Source of the DNA: an uncultured Porphyromonadaceae bacterium | GTDB lineage: Bacteria > Bacteroidota > Bacteroidia > Bacteroidales > Muribaculaceae | NCBI GenBank assembly: GCA_900548975.1 | Contig: URMS01000011.1 | Location: 1 to 64,000 of the forward strand | Length of the DNA stretch: 64,000 nucleotides | Direction of reading: 5' to 3' | Part shown: positions 42,601 through 52,194 of the stretch, in pieces | How the letters are laid out: each line of letters opens with the position of its first letter | Numbering within the stretch: position 1 is the first letter of the stretch | Program-made: the position numbers and the translations under genes | The notes under the pieces: generated by a model | The model's input: the letters and a program-made list of their open reading frames with translations, nothing else | What the model was told of the DNA's origin: nothing | The model's database searches: none

Positions 42601-43347
42601 TTAGCCGTTGTTTCGGGCAAGGAAGAGGTCGAGGGCGGCCGTCATCGACGGTGCCTCGGGCGACGGTGCCTCAAGATCGAGACGCAGCCCGGCATCGGTC
42701 ACAGCCTTGGCTGTGGCGGCACCGAAGGCACCGATCTGCAGATCGCCCTGATTGAGGTCGGGGAAGTTCTTAAGCAGCGATTCTATACCCTGGGGGCTGA
42801 AGAATATGAGCATGTCGTAGTCGAAGGGCTCGTCGGGAGTGAAGTCGTTGCTCACGGTGCGGTACATTACCGCAGGGGTGCAGTCGAGCTTGTTTTCGGC
42901 GAAAAGACCGCTCTCGGAGCCGTTGTTGACGTCGCTGACGGCGAAGAGGAATTTCTCGGTCTTGTGCTTGAGCATGGAGGGCACAAGGTCGGCGAGCTTG
43001 CCTGTCTTGGAGGCGAATATCTTGCGTTTGCGGTATACTATGTATTTCTGCAGATAGTTGGCCACTGTCTCGGAGGTGCAGAAGTACTTCATGGTCACCG
43101 GGATAGTGATGCGCATTTCCTCGCAGAGACGGAAGAAATTGTCGACAGCTGTCTTGGCGGTAAAGATGACAGCGGTAAATTCAGCAATATTTACTTTCTG
43201 GGCACGGAATTCTTTTGCGCTCAGTCCCTCCACCTTTATGAAAGGACGGAATACAATCTCCACACCGTATTTCTGACCTATCTCGAAATACGGCGATTTA
43301 TCGGAAGCCGGTTTAGGCTGGGATACCAGGATTTTATTAACCTTCAC
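42601..43347 (-). CDS. hemD: Uroporphyrinogen-III synthase
   Basis: The 248-residue two-lobed protein closes hydroxymethylbilane to uroporphyrinogen III in tetrapyrrole synthesis. Family segments are KILVSQPKPAS at the start, VIFTAKTAVDNFFRLCEE (about 60-77), and MLIFFSPQGIESLLKNFPD (about 179-197) with IGAFGAATAKAV. Sequence conservation in HemD is low, so the call also leans on the order DUF4271-hemD-rnpA-yidD, which is typical of Bacteroidales. Confidence 0.88.
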   Translation of the reverse strand: MKVNKILVSQPKPASDKSPYFEIGQKYGVEIVFRPFIKVEGLSAKEFRAQKVNIAEFTAVIFTAKTAVDNFFRLCEEMRITIPVTMKYFCTSETVANYLQKYIVYRKRKIFASKTGKLADLVPSMLKHKTEKFLFAVSDVNNGSESGLFAENKLDCTPAVMYRTVSNDFTPDEPFDYDMLIFFSPQGIESLLKNFPDLNQGDLQIGAFGAATAKAVTDAGLRLDLEAPSPEAPSMTAALDLFLARNNG

Positions 43348-43371
43348 TTTGTCAGGGGTTTAAAATTATGA

Positions 43372-44298
43372 TCACGCGGCCACAAGCGCTTCTGAATAGC
43401 TTAAAACCGCGTACAACGCCAATACAGGAATAATTTCTAAGGCGCAAAGGTACAAAATAAAATAAAGCAACGACCCCATTTGATGGTAAAAAATTCTAAA
43501 GCCCTTGCCTATGAATATCACTTTACCGGCCAGAAAAAGGCCTCCACAGCCCCACAGAAGAGGGTAATGCCACTGCGGCACGAAGAGCAGCAGCAGCACC
43601 GGCACCACCAGGGCCAGGCCCGTATATGCCATTGTGGCGGTGAACCCCGCAAGCCACATCGAGCGGCCCGACGGCGTACTGAAGGCGTAGCCTACCGTCG
43701 AGTAAGCGCAGTACTGGAATATGTAGTACCCCGCCGCTACGCCTATGCCGCACAGTGCCCCCGCAAAGGTCGGCGAGGCGCTTTCGGGCTGCGAGCAGTA
43801 GAGTGCCAGACCGCCGAAAACTATCGTAACAACGGCCAGGATGAGCGAAGCAAGGAATGGGGCGCCATGGGTGTCGTCGAAGGCGTTCTGACGCCGCCGC
43901 ACGCTCCACAGCGCCGTGCGGTAGGAGCGCAGGGCGCGCCGTATGCCTCCCGCGCCGAGACAGCCCAGCAGCAACGTGACAACCACAAGAACCCCGATAG
44001 GGTCGAGGTGCCCGAACGACGGATGCAAGGCCTCGGGCGCCAGGCCCTCGGCATGGCCGGCATGCGCCTCGGCATATTCGCGGGCGGCCACTATGCTGTC
44101 GGCCCATTGCTGTTCGGCAATGCGCTCGGCCTGCTCACGGGTCAGTATATGCGGCGCTATGGTGTCGGCGCCGATAGAATCGACTATAGCGGTGGATATA
44201 TGCGGCGCGGCCCCCTCGACATACTCGGAAGGGTAAGGCAGCCGGGGGTCGATCCACTGCTGCGGCACGCGCACATGCAGGCTGTCTGCTGAAGGCAT
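43372..44298 (-). CDS. DUF4271 membrane protein
   Basis: The 308-residue protein starts at ATG 44298 (MPSADSLHVRVPQQWIDPRL). The open frame upstream of it translates the repetitive spacer (LISLISLISP) and is not protein-like. After a soluble N-terminus with HILTREQAERIAEQQWADSI come about seven membrane helices (IGVLVVVTLLLGCLGAGGI, FLASLILAVVTIVFGGLALY, MWLAGFTATMAYTGLALVVP). Function unknown; its constant place upstream of hemD is known in the order. Confidence 0.85.
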   Translation of the reverse strand: MPSADSLHVRVPQQWIDPRLPYPSEYVEGAAPHISTAIVDSIGADTIAPHILTREQAERIAEQQWADSIVAAREYAEAHAGHAEGLAPEALHPSFGHLDPIGVLVVVTLLLGCLGAGGIRRALRSYRTALWSVRRRQNAFDDTHGAPFLASLILAVVTIVFGGLALYCSQPESASPTFAGALCGIGVAAGYYIFQYCAYSTVGYAFSTPSGRSMWLAGFTATMAYTGLALVVPVLLLLFVPQWHYPLLWGCGGLFLAGKVIFIGKGFRIFYHQMGSLLYFILYLCALEIIPVLALYAVLSYSEALVAA

Positions 44299-44334
44299 AG
44301 GCTGGTCGTGTGGGGTTAGGGAGTAGGGGTTATA

Positions 44335-44410
44335 GGTTGTAGGACTAATAAGACTAATAGGTCTAATAGGACTAATAAGACTTATAAGACTAATAAGACC
44401 AATAAGCCCC
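44335..44410. repeat. Low-complexity AATAAGACT spacer
   Basis: At least eight near copies of TAATAAGACT/TAATAGGTCT fill the gap between the LOG-family gene and the DUF4271 gene, as at 41341-41405. Confidence 0.75.
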
Positions 44411-44415
44411 ATCGG

Positions 44416-44985
44416 TTAGAACTTGGGCGAGAAGTCGGTCGTGGCAGGGGCGGAGAGGGCATACTCCACGGCTTCGCGGGCGGTGGAGACTACGCGGTAG
44501 AGTCCGCGGTGGTCGGGGCGCATGAAGCCGCGTTCTATGGCGGTCTCGAGCATGGAGATGAGCGGGTCGTAGTAGCCCTCGACATTGTATATGGCGATAT
44601 TGCCGCCGAAGAGACCAAGCTGACGCCATGTAATGGCCTCGAAAAGCTCCTCGAAAGTGCCGATACCGCCCGGAAGGGCCACCACACCGGTAGCAAGCTC
44701 CATCATGAGCGCCTTGCGGCTGTGCATGCCGTCGACCACATGCAGCTGGCTCATGCCGGTATGGTGCCAGCCGCGGCGCTCCATGAATTCGGGTATCACG
44801 CCGGTAGCCTTTCCGCCTGCGGCAAGCACGGCATCGGCGACCTCGCCCATGAGACCAGTACGGCCGCCTCCGCATACCAGCGAGGCGCCCGCAGCGACTA
44901 TCTCGCGGCCCAGAGCGGCCGCAGCGCTATGATACTCCGGCGCGAGAGTGGCCGACGATGCGCAATATACTGCGATAGCTTTCAT
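44416..44985 (-). CDS. LOG-family (TIGR00730) Rossmann-fold protein
   Basis: The 189-residue protein has the two signatures of the lysine decarboxylase-like LOG family: LVCGGGRTGLMGEVADAVLA (about residues 36-55) and VVALPGGIGTFEELFEAITW (about 101-120). Such enzymes cleave nucleoside 5'-monophosphates (cytokinin-activating phosphoribohydrolase in plants and some bacteria). Cytoplasmic. Start MKAIAVYCASSATLAPEYHS is typical. Substrate in this organism unknown. Confidence 0.9.
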   Translation of the reverse strand: MKAIAVYCASSATLAPEYHSAAAALGREIVAAGASLVCGGGRTGLMGEVADAVLAAGGKATGVIPEFMERRGWHHTGMSQLHVVDGMHSRKALMMELATGVVALPGGIGTFEELFEAITWRQLGLFGGNIAIYNVEGYYDPLISMLETAIERGFMRPDHRGLYRVVSTAREAVEYALSAPATTDFSPKF

Positions 44986-45017
44986 CGATCTATTTAAATG
45001 TTTATAAAGTCAAGCAA

Positions 45018-45123
45018 GTTTAAAGAGTTAAGATAATAGCCCTTAAACCATTATCTTAACTTTTTAAACTTTTTACTTTTTCAACTATATCTTTTACTGT
45101 GAGCAAGTTGAAAACTTGCGAAA
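45018..45123. repeat. Dispersed palindromic spacer repeat, copy 1
   Basis: GTTAAGATAAT and ATTATCTTAAC face each other around a short loop, followed by TTTTTACTTTTTCAACTATAT-like sequence and GCAAGTT(GAA)AACTTGC with AAAC. A near-identical block is at 46632-46710 and a third at 59530-59625. Confidence 0.75.
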
Positions 45124-45124
45124 C

Positions 45125-46570
45125 CTAATTCTCGGAAGCGGTGCGGAGGAAGGCCTCGATGCCGGCTACGATTTTTTCGGCCATGAGGCGGCGGTAGTCG
45201 GGATCGGCGAGCATTTCCTCTTCGGGAAGCGACGACATGAACAGGCCCTCGACCAGCGCGTTGGGATAGTCGGTGGGACCGTTTAGCGAAAAGTTGAAGT
45301 TGCCGGTCAGTCCGAAATCCACCAGGCCAAGACTTATCATCGAGCCATGGATGGCCTCGGCGAGAGGCAGATTGAACAGATGCTTGTAGTAGACGCTCGT
45401 GCCCATGGGAATCAACGGATTGCCCGACGAATTGTTGTGCACGCTCACGGCCAGGTCGACCCCGGCTTCCTTCCATATGCGCTTGCGCTCCGACATCTCG
45501 GGGCCGGTGTCGCCGTCGCGGGTCAGCACCACGGTGGCACCCTTGGCGCGCAGTATCTCGGCGGTTTTGAGCACTATATCAAGGTTCACATCCTTCTCGA
45601 GCAGACCCGAGGGCGAGCGGGCGCCGGGGTACTTGCCGCCATGGCCGGCGTCGAGACCAATCTTGAGGTCCTTAAGGGCGAGCGAGGCCGGACGATGGCG
45701 CACATCCACCACGAGCGAATTGCGGCTGTAGTACACGCTGTAACCCCAGTTGTATTTGTCCTTGAGGCGGATATAGAATGTCATTACATCGTTGTCCTGA
45801 TGTATGTCGACGAAGTTCACAATGCCCGGAGTGCCCTTGCGCACGAGCCAGTTGGTATTGTTGGTCACGCCGTAGAGCGACACCTTCAGCACCTGAGGCT
45901 CTATTTCGGTGACGCTGCTGTAGGCCACGCGGCGCGGCAGATTCACCAGCAGGCGGTCGCAGTTGCCGGCATTGCTGAGAGTAGCCGAGCCCGAGTTGAC
46001 CACCGCGGGGTCGAACTCACCCTCGTGCACATAGCTCTTTGGCACATAGGCCACATTGTTTTCCGACAGGCGTACACGATATAGCGAACCGTTCTCGCCC
46101 TCGAGCACCAGTCCGATATTTTCGTCGAGGAAGCCCATCTTGGAGCCGCCCAGACGGTCGCCGCCGTTGCCGTACTGCAGATATGCGCCCGAGTCGGTGA
46201 GGGCATAGCGGGGAGTGTCGTATATCACGTCGTGGCGCACCTCGGCCAGCGTGGCCGGTTTGGGTTCGGTGAGCACTACGGTGCGCTTGATTTCGCTGGT
46301 TCCGCCGGCCGTCTTCACCTTTACGGGAATGGTGTTGCGGCCGTCCTTAAGCTTGATTTCGGCGCCGAAGGACCCTGTCTTGTACACGTGCGCCTCCTTG
46401 CCGTCGATCCAGGCACGCGCGCCCGGCTCGGTGATGCCTATTACGTAGTAAGTGCTGCGCACCACGGTATCGGGCTGCCCCTTGTCGCCATAGATACGCA
46501 GTTCGGGCTTGGCCGCGCCCGCACCCAGAGCCATTACAGCGGCCACCGCCGCCAGTATCATCTTCTTCAT
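45125..46570 (-). CDS. N-acetylmuramoyl-L-alanine amidase
   Basis: The 481-residue protein has a signal peptide (MKKMILAAVAAVMALGAGAA), a long beta-rich N-terminal part of about 290 residues, and an Amidase_3 domain at the end. Zinc and catalytic positions are visible in LKIGLDAGHGGKYPGARSPS (His), GLLEKDVNLDIVLK (Glu), DLAVSVHNNSSGN (His) and ALVEGLFMSS (Glu). It cleaves the amide between muramic acid and the peptide in the periplasm. The large N-terminal domain is common in Bacteroidales versions. Confidence 0.9.
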   Translation of the reverse strand: MKKMILAAVAAVMALGAGAAKPELRIYGDKGQPDTVVRSTYYVIGITEPGARAWIDGKEAHVYKTGSFGAEIKLKDGRNTIPVKVKTAGGTSEIKRTVVLTEPKPATLAEVRHDVIYDTPRYALTDSGAYLQYGNGGDRLGGSKMGFLDENIGLVLEGENGSLYRVRLSENNVAYVPKSYVHEGEFDPAVVNSGSATLSNAGNCDRLLVNLPRRVAYSSVTEIEPQVLKVSLYGVTNNTNWLVRKGTPGIVNFVDIHQDNDVMTFYIRLKDKYNWGYSVYYSRNSLVVDVRHRPASLALKDLKIGLDAGHGGKYPGARSPSGLLEKDVNLDIVLKTAEILRAKGATVVLTRDGDTGPEMSERKRIWKEAGVDLAVSVHNNSSGNPLIPMGTSVYYKHLFNLPLAEAIHGSMISLGLVDFGLTGNFNFSLNGPTDYPNALVEGLFMSSLPEEEMLADPDYRRLMAEKIVAGIEAFLRTASEN

Positions 46571-46631
46571 ATTTCTTGGTGTTAAAAGAGTATTGAGTTG
46601 AAAAAGTTAAGAGATTAGTTCATTCTCTCAG

Positions 46632-46710
46632 TACCATTATCTTAACTTTTTAAACCTTTTACTTTTTCAACTATATTTTTAACTGTGAGCAAGTTGAAAA
46701 CTTGCGAAAC
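46632..46710. repeat. Dispersed palindromic spacer repeat, copy 2
   Basis: It shares ATTATCTTAACTTTTTAAAC and CTGTGAGCAAGTTGAAAACT with copy 1 at 45018-45123. It lies between the amidase and alkaline phosphatase genes. Confidence 0.75.
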
Positions 46711-46724
46711 TAAACTTATTACTT

Positions 46725-48104
46725 TTATTTCCCGACGGCACGGAGAATGGCGGCAGGGATATCGGTGTTGTTGTTGAAGCCTTTGAGAGCGTCGGCCCCG
46801 CAGCCGATGGCGAATACGGGCACCACATTGCCCGAATGGCTCGTGGTAGTGAAGGCCAGGCCGGTGGCGGCGTTGAACATGTCGAACACCTCTACCGCAA
46901 AGGCGTTGAAATTGGCATAGAGGGTCTGCTGGTCGGCGGTGTTACGCTGCTCGAAGGTGGCGTCGAACATTTTCTTCAGCTTGGCCTCGTCGGCCTCGTT
47001 CACGGGAATACGGCTGAAAAAGCCCATGTTTTCCGACAGATACTGCTTCATGTCGTCCCAGGTGAAGATGTTGCGGCTCTTGAGCATGGCCTTGCAGAAA
47101 TTGCTGAATTCCTCTTTCGACACCTTCTGATAGTCGATATTTGCCAGACCGCCCTTGCCGCCGCGCGGCTTCACTATGGCCATGCCGCCGGTATCGTGGT
47201 CGGCGGTGACGACAATGAGGGTTTCGTCGGGATGCTGACGGTAGAAATCGAAAGCCACACCGAGGGCCTGGTCGAAGTTGAGAATTTCCTTGATGGCGGC
47301 GCCGCCGTCGTTGCCGTGGAGGGCATGGTCGATATTGCCGCCTTCGATCATCATGAAGAATTTATGGGGCGAAGTGCGCTCAAGCTGCTTCAGGGCTGTT
47401 TCAGCAATAAGAGGAAGCGTGAGAGTACCTTCGATAGAATCGATAGTATAGCCGATATTGTGTTCCGACGAACCCTCGTTGTTGAGCAGGAGCACGCGGC
47501 GCGACGCCATTTTAGCTATTTCTTTGGGTCCGCGCACTATCTGCACGCCCTCGGCGGCGAAGCGGTCGAGCAGATCGTTGGGTTTGCCGTCGGTGGTGGT
47601 GCCGCGCAGACCGGCGCCGGCCACAAACTCATAGCCGCACGACGCCATGTCGCGGCCTATCTCGTAGAACATGCCGCGATTGGGCACATGGGTGTAGAAA
47701 GCACCGGGAGTGGCGTCATCGGGAGCTACGGAGGTGGCTATGGCCACACCGTAGCCCATGTCGTGAAGCTTCTTGGCAACCGATTCCACAGCCACGGTAT
47801 CGGGATTCATGCCAAGCATGGAGTTTTTGGTCTTGAAGCCGGTGGAAAGCGCCGTTCCGGCGGCGGCCGAGTCGGTGATATCGGCATTTGCCGACCATGT
47901 CTGCGACCAGCCCACTACAGGGAACTGCATCATGTTCAACGGCTTGTCATTGCCAAGGACAATCCGGTTGTAATTCTGAGCCGCTATCACAGGGCCCATA
48001 CCCATACCGTCGCCGATGTAATAAAATATATACTTCGGCGCCTTGGCCGCGGCTCCGAGCGCAACGGCCATAAACAGCAGAAACAGATAATTGCGGTAAT
48101 TCAT
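46725..48104 (-). CDS. Alkaline phosphatase
   Basis: The 459-residue protein has a signal peptide (MNYRNYLFLLFMAVALGAAA) and the alkaline phosphatase fold. Metal and nucleophile motifs are IFYYIGDGMGMGPV (Asp), ADITDSAAAGTALSTG (Ser nucleophile near residue 79), MMIEGGNIDHALHGND, VVTADHDTGGM and TTTSHSGNVVP (Zn-binding His). It releases phosphate from monoesters in the periplasm. The nearby secreted nuclease-like gene could supply nucleotide substrates, which is inference. Confidence 0.92.
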   Translation of the reverse strand: MNYRNYLFLLFMAVALGAAAKAPKYIFYYIGDGMGMGPVIAAQNYNRIVLGNDKPLNMMQFPVVGWSQTWSANADITDSAAAGTALSTGFKTKNSMLGMNPDTVAVESVAKKLHDMGYGVAIATSVAPDDATPGAFYTHVPNRGMFYEIGRDMASCGYEFVAGAGLRGTTTDGKPNDLLDRFAAEGVQIVRGPKEIAKMASRRVLLLNNEGSSEHNIGYTIDSIEGTLTLPLIAETALKQLERTSPHKFFMMIEGGNIDHALHGNDGGAAIKEILNFDQALGVAFDFYRQHPDETLIVVTADHDTGGMAIVKPRGGKGGLANIDYQKVSKEEFSNFCKAMLKSRNIFTWDDMKQYLSENMGFFSRIPVNEADEAKLKKMFDATFEQRNTADQQTLYANFNAFAVEVFDMFNAATGLAFTTTSHSGNVVPVFAIGCGADALKGFNNNTDIPAAILRAVGK

Positions 48105-48128
48105 ATATTTTAGGTTAAAGGTTTGCGG

Positions 48129-49718
48129 TTAGGGGCGGGGAGAGAGGGGCGTGCCGGAGGGAGGTCTTGAGGTGCATCCGTCGCCCAACGTACCTCGCTC
48201 CTCTCCCCTCTCATCTATAATTCCGATGATGGCATCGGCGATGCGGCGGTCGTTAGCCAGACGCGGAACCTTGCGCTGGCCGCCGAGCTTGCCAGTAGAA
48301 GCCAGCCAGCGGTCGAAAACACCAGAAGGCGCCTCAACAATCTCCAGACGGTCGAGAAATATGCCGCCGGAGCGTTTTGCCTCATAGTCGGAGTTGACGC
48401 GCTGCAGCTCGCGGTCGAGGATGTCGGCGAAAGCCTCCGCGCCACAGGCAGGACGCCGCGTCCACTCCACAATCCACTGGTGACGGCCCTTGTGGCCTCC
48501 GTCGGCATACACGGGAGCCGCCGTATAGTTGGCCACCGAGGCGCCGGTGAGGCGGCAGGCCGCGGCAAGGGCCGCCTCGGCGTTCCACACCATCAGCTCC
48601 TCGCCGAAAGCATTGATATAGCACTGTGTGCGCCCGGCTATCGATATGCGCAGCGGCTCCACGCTCTCTATGCGCACGGTATCGCCTATGGCATAGCGCC
48701 ACAGACCGTTCGGAGCGCTTATAATAAGCGAGTACACACTCCCCTGCTCCACCTTCCATGCCGGCACCGGAGCCCCGCCGCCAAGCGGCTCGAACTCGTA
48801 GAACACCCCTATGTCGGGCAACAGACGCATACTGCCGCCCTCCGCGGTGTCCTGCACGGCAAAGAAGCCTTCGGAGGCGTTGTAGTTCTCCACATAGCGC
48901 ATGCCGGGGCCGCAGAAGGCCTCGTACTGGCTGCGGTAAGGCGCAAACGATATGCCGCCGTGGAAAAACACCTCGAGATTCGGCCATACGTCGTGTATGC
49001 GGTCGGTACTCGCACGCTCCATGACGCCGCGGAGCACCGTCATGAACCACGACGGCACCCCCGATATGTTGGTGATGTCGCTGCGGAGCGACTCTTCGAT
49101 AAGTCGCGGAAGCTTGGCTGTCCAGTCGGCCATGAGCGCCGTATGCTTCGAAGGCACACGGAACAGATTGACCACCGGATTGATATTGTCGATAAGCGAT
49201 GCCGACAGGTCGCCCACACGCACTCCGGCGGGAATGTCGCGAAGCTCGTTGGCGAAACTGCCGCCCAGTATAAAGCTCTTTCCGCCAAAAAGGCGGCTCT
49301 GCGGATACAGCGCCAGATAGTGGGCCACCGAGGCGGCGGCACCGCCGTAGTGGTTCACTCTCAGCGAAGTATCGGTGATGGGTATATATTTGCTTTTACC
49401 ACCAGATGTACCGCTCGACTGCGCATAGCGGCGGCATACGCCGGGCCACAGCACATCGCGAGCGCCCGCCACCATCCGCATCACATCGGAGCGGATGTCC
49501 TCGTACTGCACCACAGGCACTGCCTGCGCGAAATCTTCATAGGCGCCTATGCGGTCCATGCCGTAGCGGCGTCCGTAGTCCGTCGACGCTCCATGGTGCA
49601 ACAGCCATGCAAGCACGGCGCGCTGCGTACGCTCCATGCCATCGGGATCGGCCCACAAAAGCGAGGCGTTGGCTCGGCGCCTGAATGCCGGACGTGCCAG
49701 TGACGTAAGATTAAGCAT
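48129..49718 (-). CDS. GH3-family acyl-adenylate-forming enzyme
   Basis: The protein has 529 residues from ATG 49718; a TTG six bases upstream is less likely. AMP-binding marks are CRRYAQSSGTSGGKSKYIPI (about 107-126), YVENYNASEGFFAVQDTAEG (about 276-295) and LWRYAIGDTVRI. Plant GH3 proteins join amino acids to acyl acids; bacterial members are common in Bacteroidetes and their substrate is unknown. The exact -7 element TACTTTTG (49722-49729) ends three bases before the ATG, so the mRNA is probably leaderless. Confidence 0.88.
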   Translation of the reverse strand: MLNLTSLARPAFRRRANASLLWADPDGMERTQRAVLAWLLHHGASTDYGRRYGMDRIGAYEDFAQAVPVVQYEDIRSDVMRMVAGARDVLWPGVCRRYAQSSGTSGGKSKYIPITDTSLRVNHYGGAAASVAHYLALYPQSRLFGGKSFILGGSFANELRDIPAGVRVGDLSASLIDNINPVVNLFRVPSKHTALMADWTAKLPRLIEESLRSDITNISGVPSWFMTVLRGVMERASTDRIHDVWPNLEVFFHGGISFAPYRSQYEAFCGPGMRYVENYNASEGFFAVQDTAEGGSMRLLPDIGVFYEFEPLGGGAPVPAWKVEQGSVYSLIISAPNGLWRYAIGDTVRIESVEPLRISIAGRTQCYINAFGEELMVWNAEAALAAACRLTGASVANYTAAPVYADGGHKGRHQWIVEWTRRPACGAEAFADILDRELQRVNSDYEAKRSGGIFLDRLEIVEAPSGVFDRWLASTGKLGGQRKVPRLANDRRIADAIIGIIDERGEERGTLGDGCTSRPPSGTPLSPRP

Positions 49719-49783
49719 ACGCAAAAGTACGAAAAAAAGTTAGAAGTTAGGAGATAGAAATTAGAAGTTAGGGGCGAGGGGGC

Positions 49784-50022
49784 AACCGCCCCCGGCGGTT
49801 GAATATTCACACAGCCTATGGTTTGGACGTTCGTCAGAACGGCCATACCATAGGTCACCATCCGTTTCGGTCAGCCAACCGCATGGCGGTTGAATATTGG
49901 CATATAACGTCGGGGTTATTCAACCGCCATGCGGTTGGTTGATTGATTTGCGCCGAAAACCTATGGTACGTGGCTGCGCCCCGAACCATAGGCTATGTGA
50001 ATATTAAACCGCCAAAGGCGGT
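49784..50022. mobile_element. Gene-less REPIN/MITE relative of the RAYT element
   Basis: The 239-bp unit has the same building blocks as the ends of the RAYT element, in inverted order: AACCGCC(CCC)GGCGGTT, AATATTCACACAGCC, TATGGT...ACCATA, CAACCGCATGGCGGTTG, a short centre, then the same parts reversed to AACCGCC(AAA)GGCGGT. It lacks the transposase. The spacer 49740-49783 consists of TTAGAAGTTAG-type words. Confidence 0.75.
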
Positions 50023-50039
50023 AACACCGGTTTCCAATA

Positions 50040-50070
50040 AAAAAACGCCCGGGGAGACCGGGCGTTTTCA
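50040..50070 (-). terminator. Intrinsic terminator of the Ig-like secreted protein gene
   Basis: AAAACGCCCGG pairs with CCGGGCGTTTT around GGAGA; a T run follows on the minus strand. It is nearly symmetric and could work both ways. Confidence 0.8.
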
Positions 50071-50091
50071 TATTTTGGAAAAATAGAATTA

Positions 50092-52194
50092 TTATTTCAC
50101 GAGGACCTTGGTGGCCTTGTTGCCCTGACGGCGGATATAGAGGCCGTTCTCGGGATTAGCCACGCGCACACCCTGCAGGTTGAAGTACTCAACAGGAGCA
50201 TTCTCATCCACAACAATACCCTCGATACCGGTGGTAGTAGACTCGGTGAACTCGATAGGATAAGCCTGTACAGTCGTGTTATACAAAGCTACAGCAGCTT
50301 TGACATCGTATGTGCCGGCGGGTACGGAAGCTGTCGAGAAGCTATTGCGGAAATTGATTGTTGTCGCAGCGGCTTCGTCGCCTTCGGCATAGGTAACAAC
50401 TTCAGGTGTAATAGTACCGGTGAAGTTGCCAGATGCAGGAGTATCTTCAGCGAAGACAACATTTTTGAGAATAACGATCTTGTTGACATCAGCAGCAGTA
50501 ATAGCAGTTACCTCGGCGGGTTCGGGAACTGCAGCTGTCTCGGTAACTTCGGGAAGGGCGCTTACAGGCTTGATTTCAGGAAGTCCATTGAAAGGAGCAT
50601 ACTGACCTTCCCATCCAGCGGGAATCACATCCCCGGCCTTTAAACCTGAATTAAACATAAACACAAGAGTCGCTTCGCCGGATTCGGTCACTGCATAGAT
50701 ACTACCTTCATTAACAAAGGTTACAATGAGATCAAAACCAATTATACCTTTATTATTTTCACCAATGGCATAAAAGTCATCTACTGTCACATATTTCTTA
50801 ACTACATTAAGAATATAGTAAGCAGAACCGGCATCAAATTCAGCTGTAGCCTCAGATTTTGCAGTAATAGTGGTTGTTCCTACGCCAACCAGTGTTAACG
50901 CACCGTCAGCACCGACTGTAGCGACTTCAGGATTGCTTGAAGTATATGTTACATCAAGATTGTGGGGGTTTTGGAGTTTAGGAGTTTCAAAAGTGTCGCC
51001 AAGTGTAGCTGTATAATTTATAGTTTTGTATGCTAGTTCTGCATCCTTGAGGCCACCTTCAATTTCTTCATAAGTAACTTTAAGAGTAGTTATAGCATAG
51101 TTACCACCTGTCTGAGTCATGGTAATAACCGGGTTTTTCACATTGCCATTCCATGAATAGGTCTTATTATTACTTTCAACTGTTACACCGTCAATTTGAA
51201 CGGTAGTAAAATTAGATGCCACCGCCATTTCAATGCCAGTAATATTGGCATTCTTGGCAGCAACTGCAATTGTAGCATTTCCTGATCCTGTCTTATATAC
51301 ACGAAGGCCATCAGACCAAAGACGGAAACCATTACCGCCAGTCTTGGCAAATGTCAGAGTCACTCCTTCACTGGTAGCAGTTGCTTCTGTAATATAAGTA
51401 CTACCTCCTCTACTACCAAGATCATAAGTATTTTTTACAAAATCGAATGTTACATCGACTGCAGTACTATTGGGATCGACCACTTTAATGGTATAGGATG
51501 CTGTACCGGCGTTGTATTCGTCGTTTGCTTCTGCAGTTGCTGTGATAGTGGCAGTACCTACGCCTTTTATTTCTACTGCACCCGTATTTTCATCGACTGT
51601 GGCTACAGCCTCATTGTTTGTTTCAAAGATAACTTCAGCTGTGGTGGCCTTTGTGAGTTTCGGCGCTGTGAAAGCTTCACCGAGATTTACATTAAATTCA
51701 GTTGTTTCACCGAAAGAGAGACCTGCATCTGCTTTTACTACACCTGTAGCCGGTTCAATTGTAATAGTCAGCTTATTTACTGCTTTATTACTTTTTGTAA
51801 TATTACAGCTAAATTTAACAGATTCCTCATTACCTGTCCAGGTGTCGGCGGTTAAAGCCTTATTATTGTAATTAAAGCTGCCGTAATTATTATTTCCAAA
51901 TTTCACGCCGGTAACTGTATAACCTGGAGCGGAAATTTCCATAGCAGAGCTTGTATAGAAACGCAGACCATCCTTCCATAGGCGGGTGTTGCCTGTAAGT
52001 TTAATAGATACAGCGCCATCCGTAATAGTAGTTGGATCAGGATTATATTCACTTGTAGTACCTGAAAGACGGGTCATGCCATAAAGATCACTGGTTCCGT
52101 CTCCGACGAAGTCAAAGGTGACTTCGTCTGCAGAGGCGGCGAAGGAGAGGCCGACCACTGCGAGCAGTGAAAGTAGAAGTTTTTTCATACGCAT
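50092..52194 (-). CDS. Secreted Ig-like protein with conserved C-terminal tail
   Basis: The 700-residue protein has a signal peptide (MRMKKLLLSLLAVVGLSFAA); the second ATG at 52188 is also possible. Two similar beta modules (VTFDFVGDGTSDLYG ... and VTFDFVKNTYDLGSRGG ...) alternate with two BIG_2-like Ig modules (AVATVDENTGAVEIKGVGTA and EVATVGADGALTLVGVGTTT). An OB-like module follows. The last 35 residues (APVEYFNLQGVRVANPENGL...) recur in the protein at 63055 and look like a type IX-type sorting or anchoring tail. No enzyme motif; probably a surface or secreted binding protein. Confidence 0.8.
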   Translation of the reverse strand: MRMKKLLLSLLAVVGLSFAASADEVTFDFVGDGTSDLYGMTRLSGTTSEYNPDPTTITDGAVSIKLTGNTRLWKDGLRFYTSSAMEISAPGYTVTGVKFGNNNYGSFNYNNKALTADTWTGNEESVKFSCNITKSNKAVNKLTITIEPATGVVKADAGLSFGETTEFNVNLGEAFTAPKLTKATTAEVIFETNNEAVATVDENTGAVEIKGVGTATITATAEANDEYNAGTASYTIKVVDPNSTAVDVTFDFVKNTYDLGSRGGSTYITEATATSEGVTLTFAKTGGNGFRLWSDGLRVYKTGSGNATIAVAAKNANITGIEMAVASNFTTVQIDGVTVESNNKTYSWNGNVKNPVITMTQTGGNYAITTLKVTYEEIEGGLKDAELAYKTINYTATLGDTFETPKLQNPHNLDVTYTSSNPEVATVGADGALTLVGVGTTTITAKSEATAEFDAGSAYYILNVVKKYVTVDDFYAIGENNKGIIGFDLIVTFVNEGSIYAVTESGEATLVFMFNSGLKAGDVIPAGWEGQYAPFNGLPEIKPVSALPEVTETAAVPEPAEVTAITAADVNKIVILKNVVFAEDTPASGNFTGTITPEVVTYAEGDEAAATTINFRNSFSTASVPAGTYDVKAAVALYNTTVQAYPIEFTESTTTGIEGIVVDENAPVEYFNLQGVRVANPENGLYIRRQGNKATKVLVK

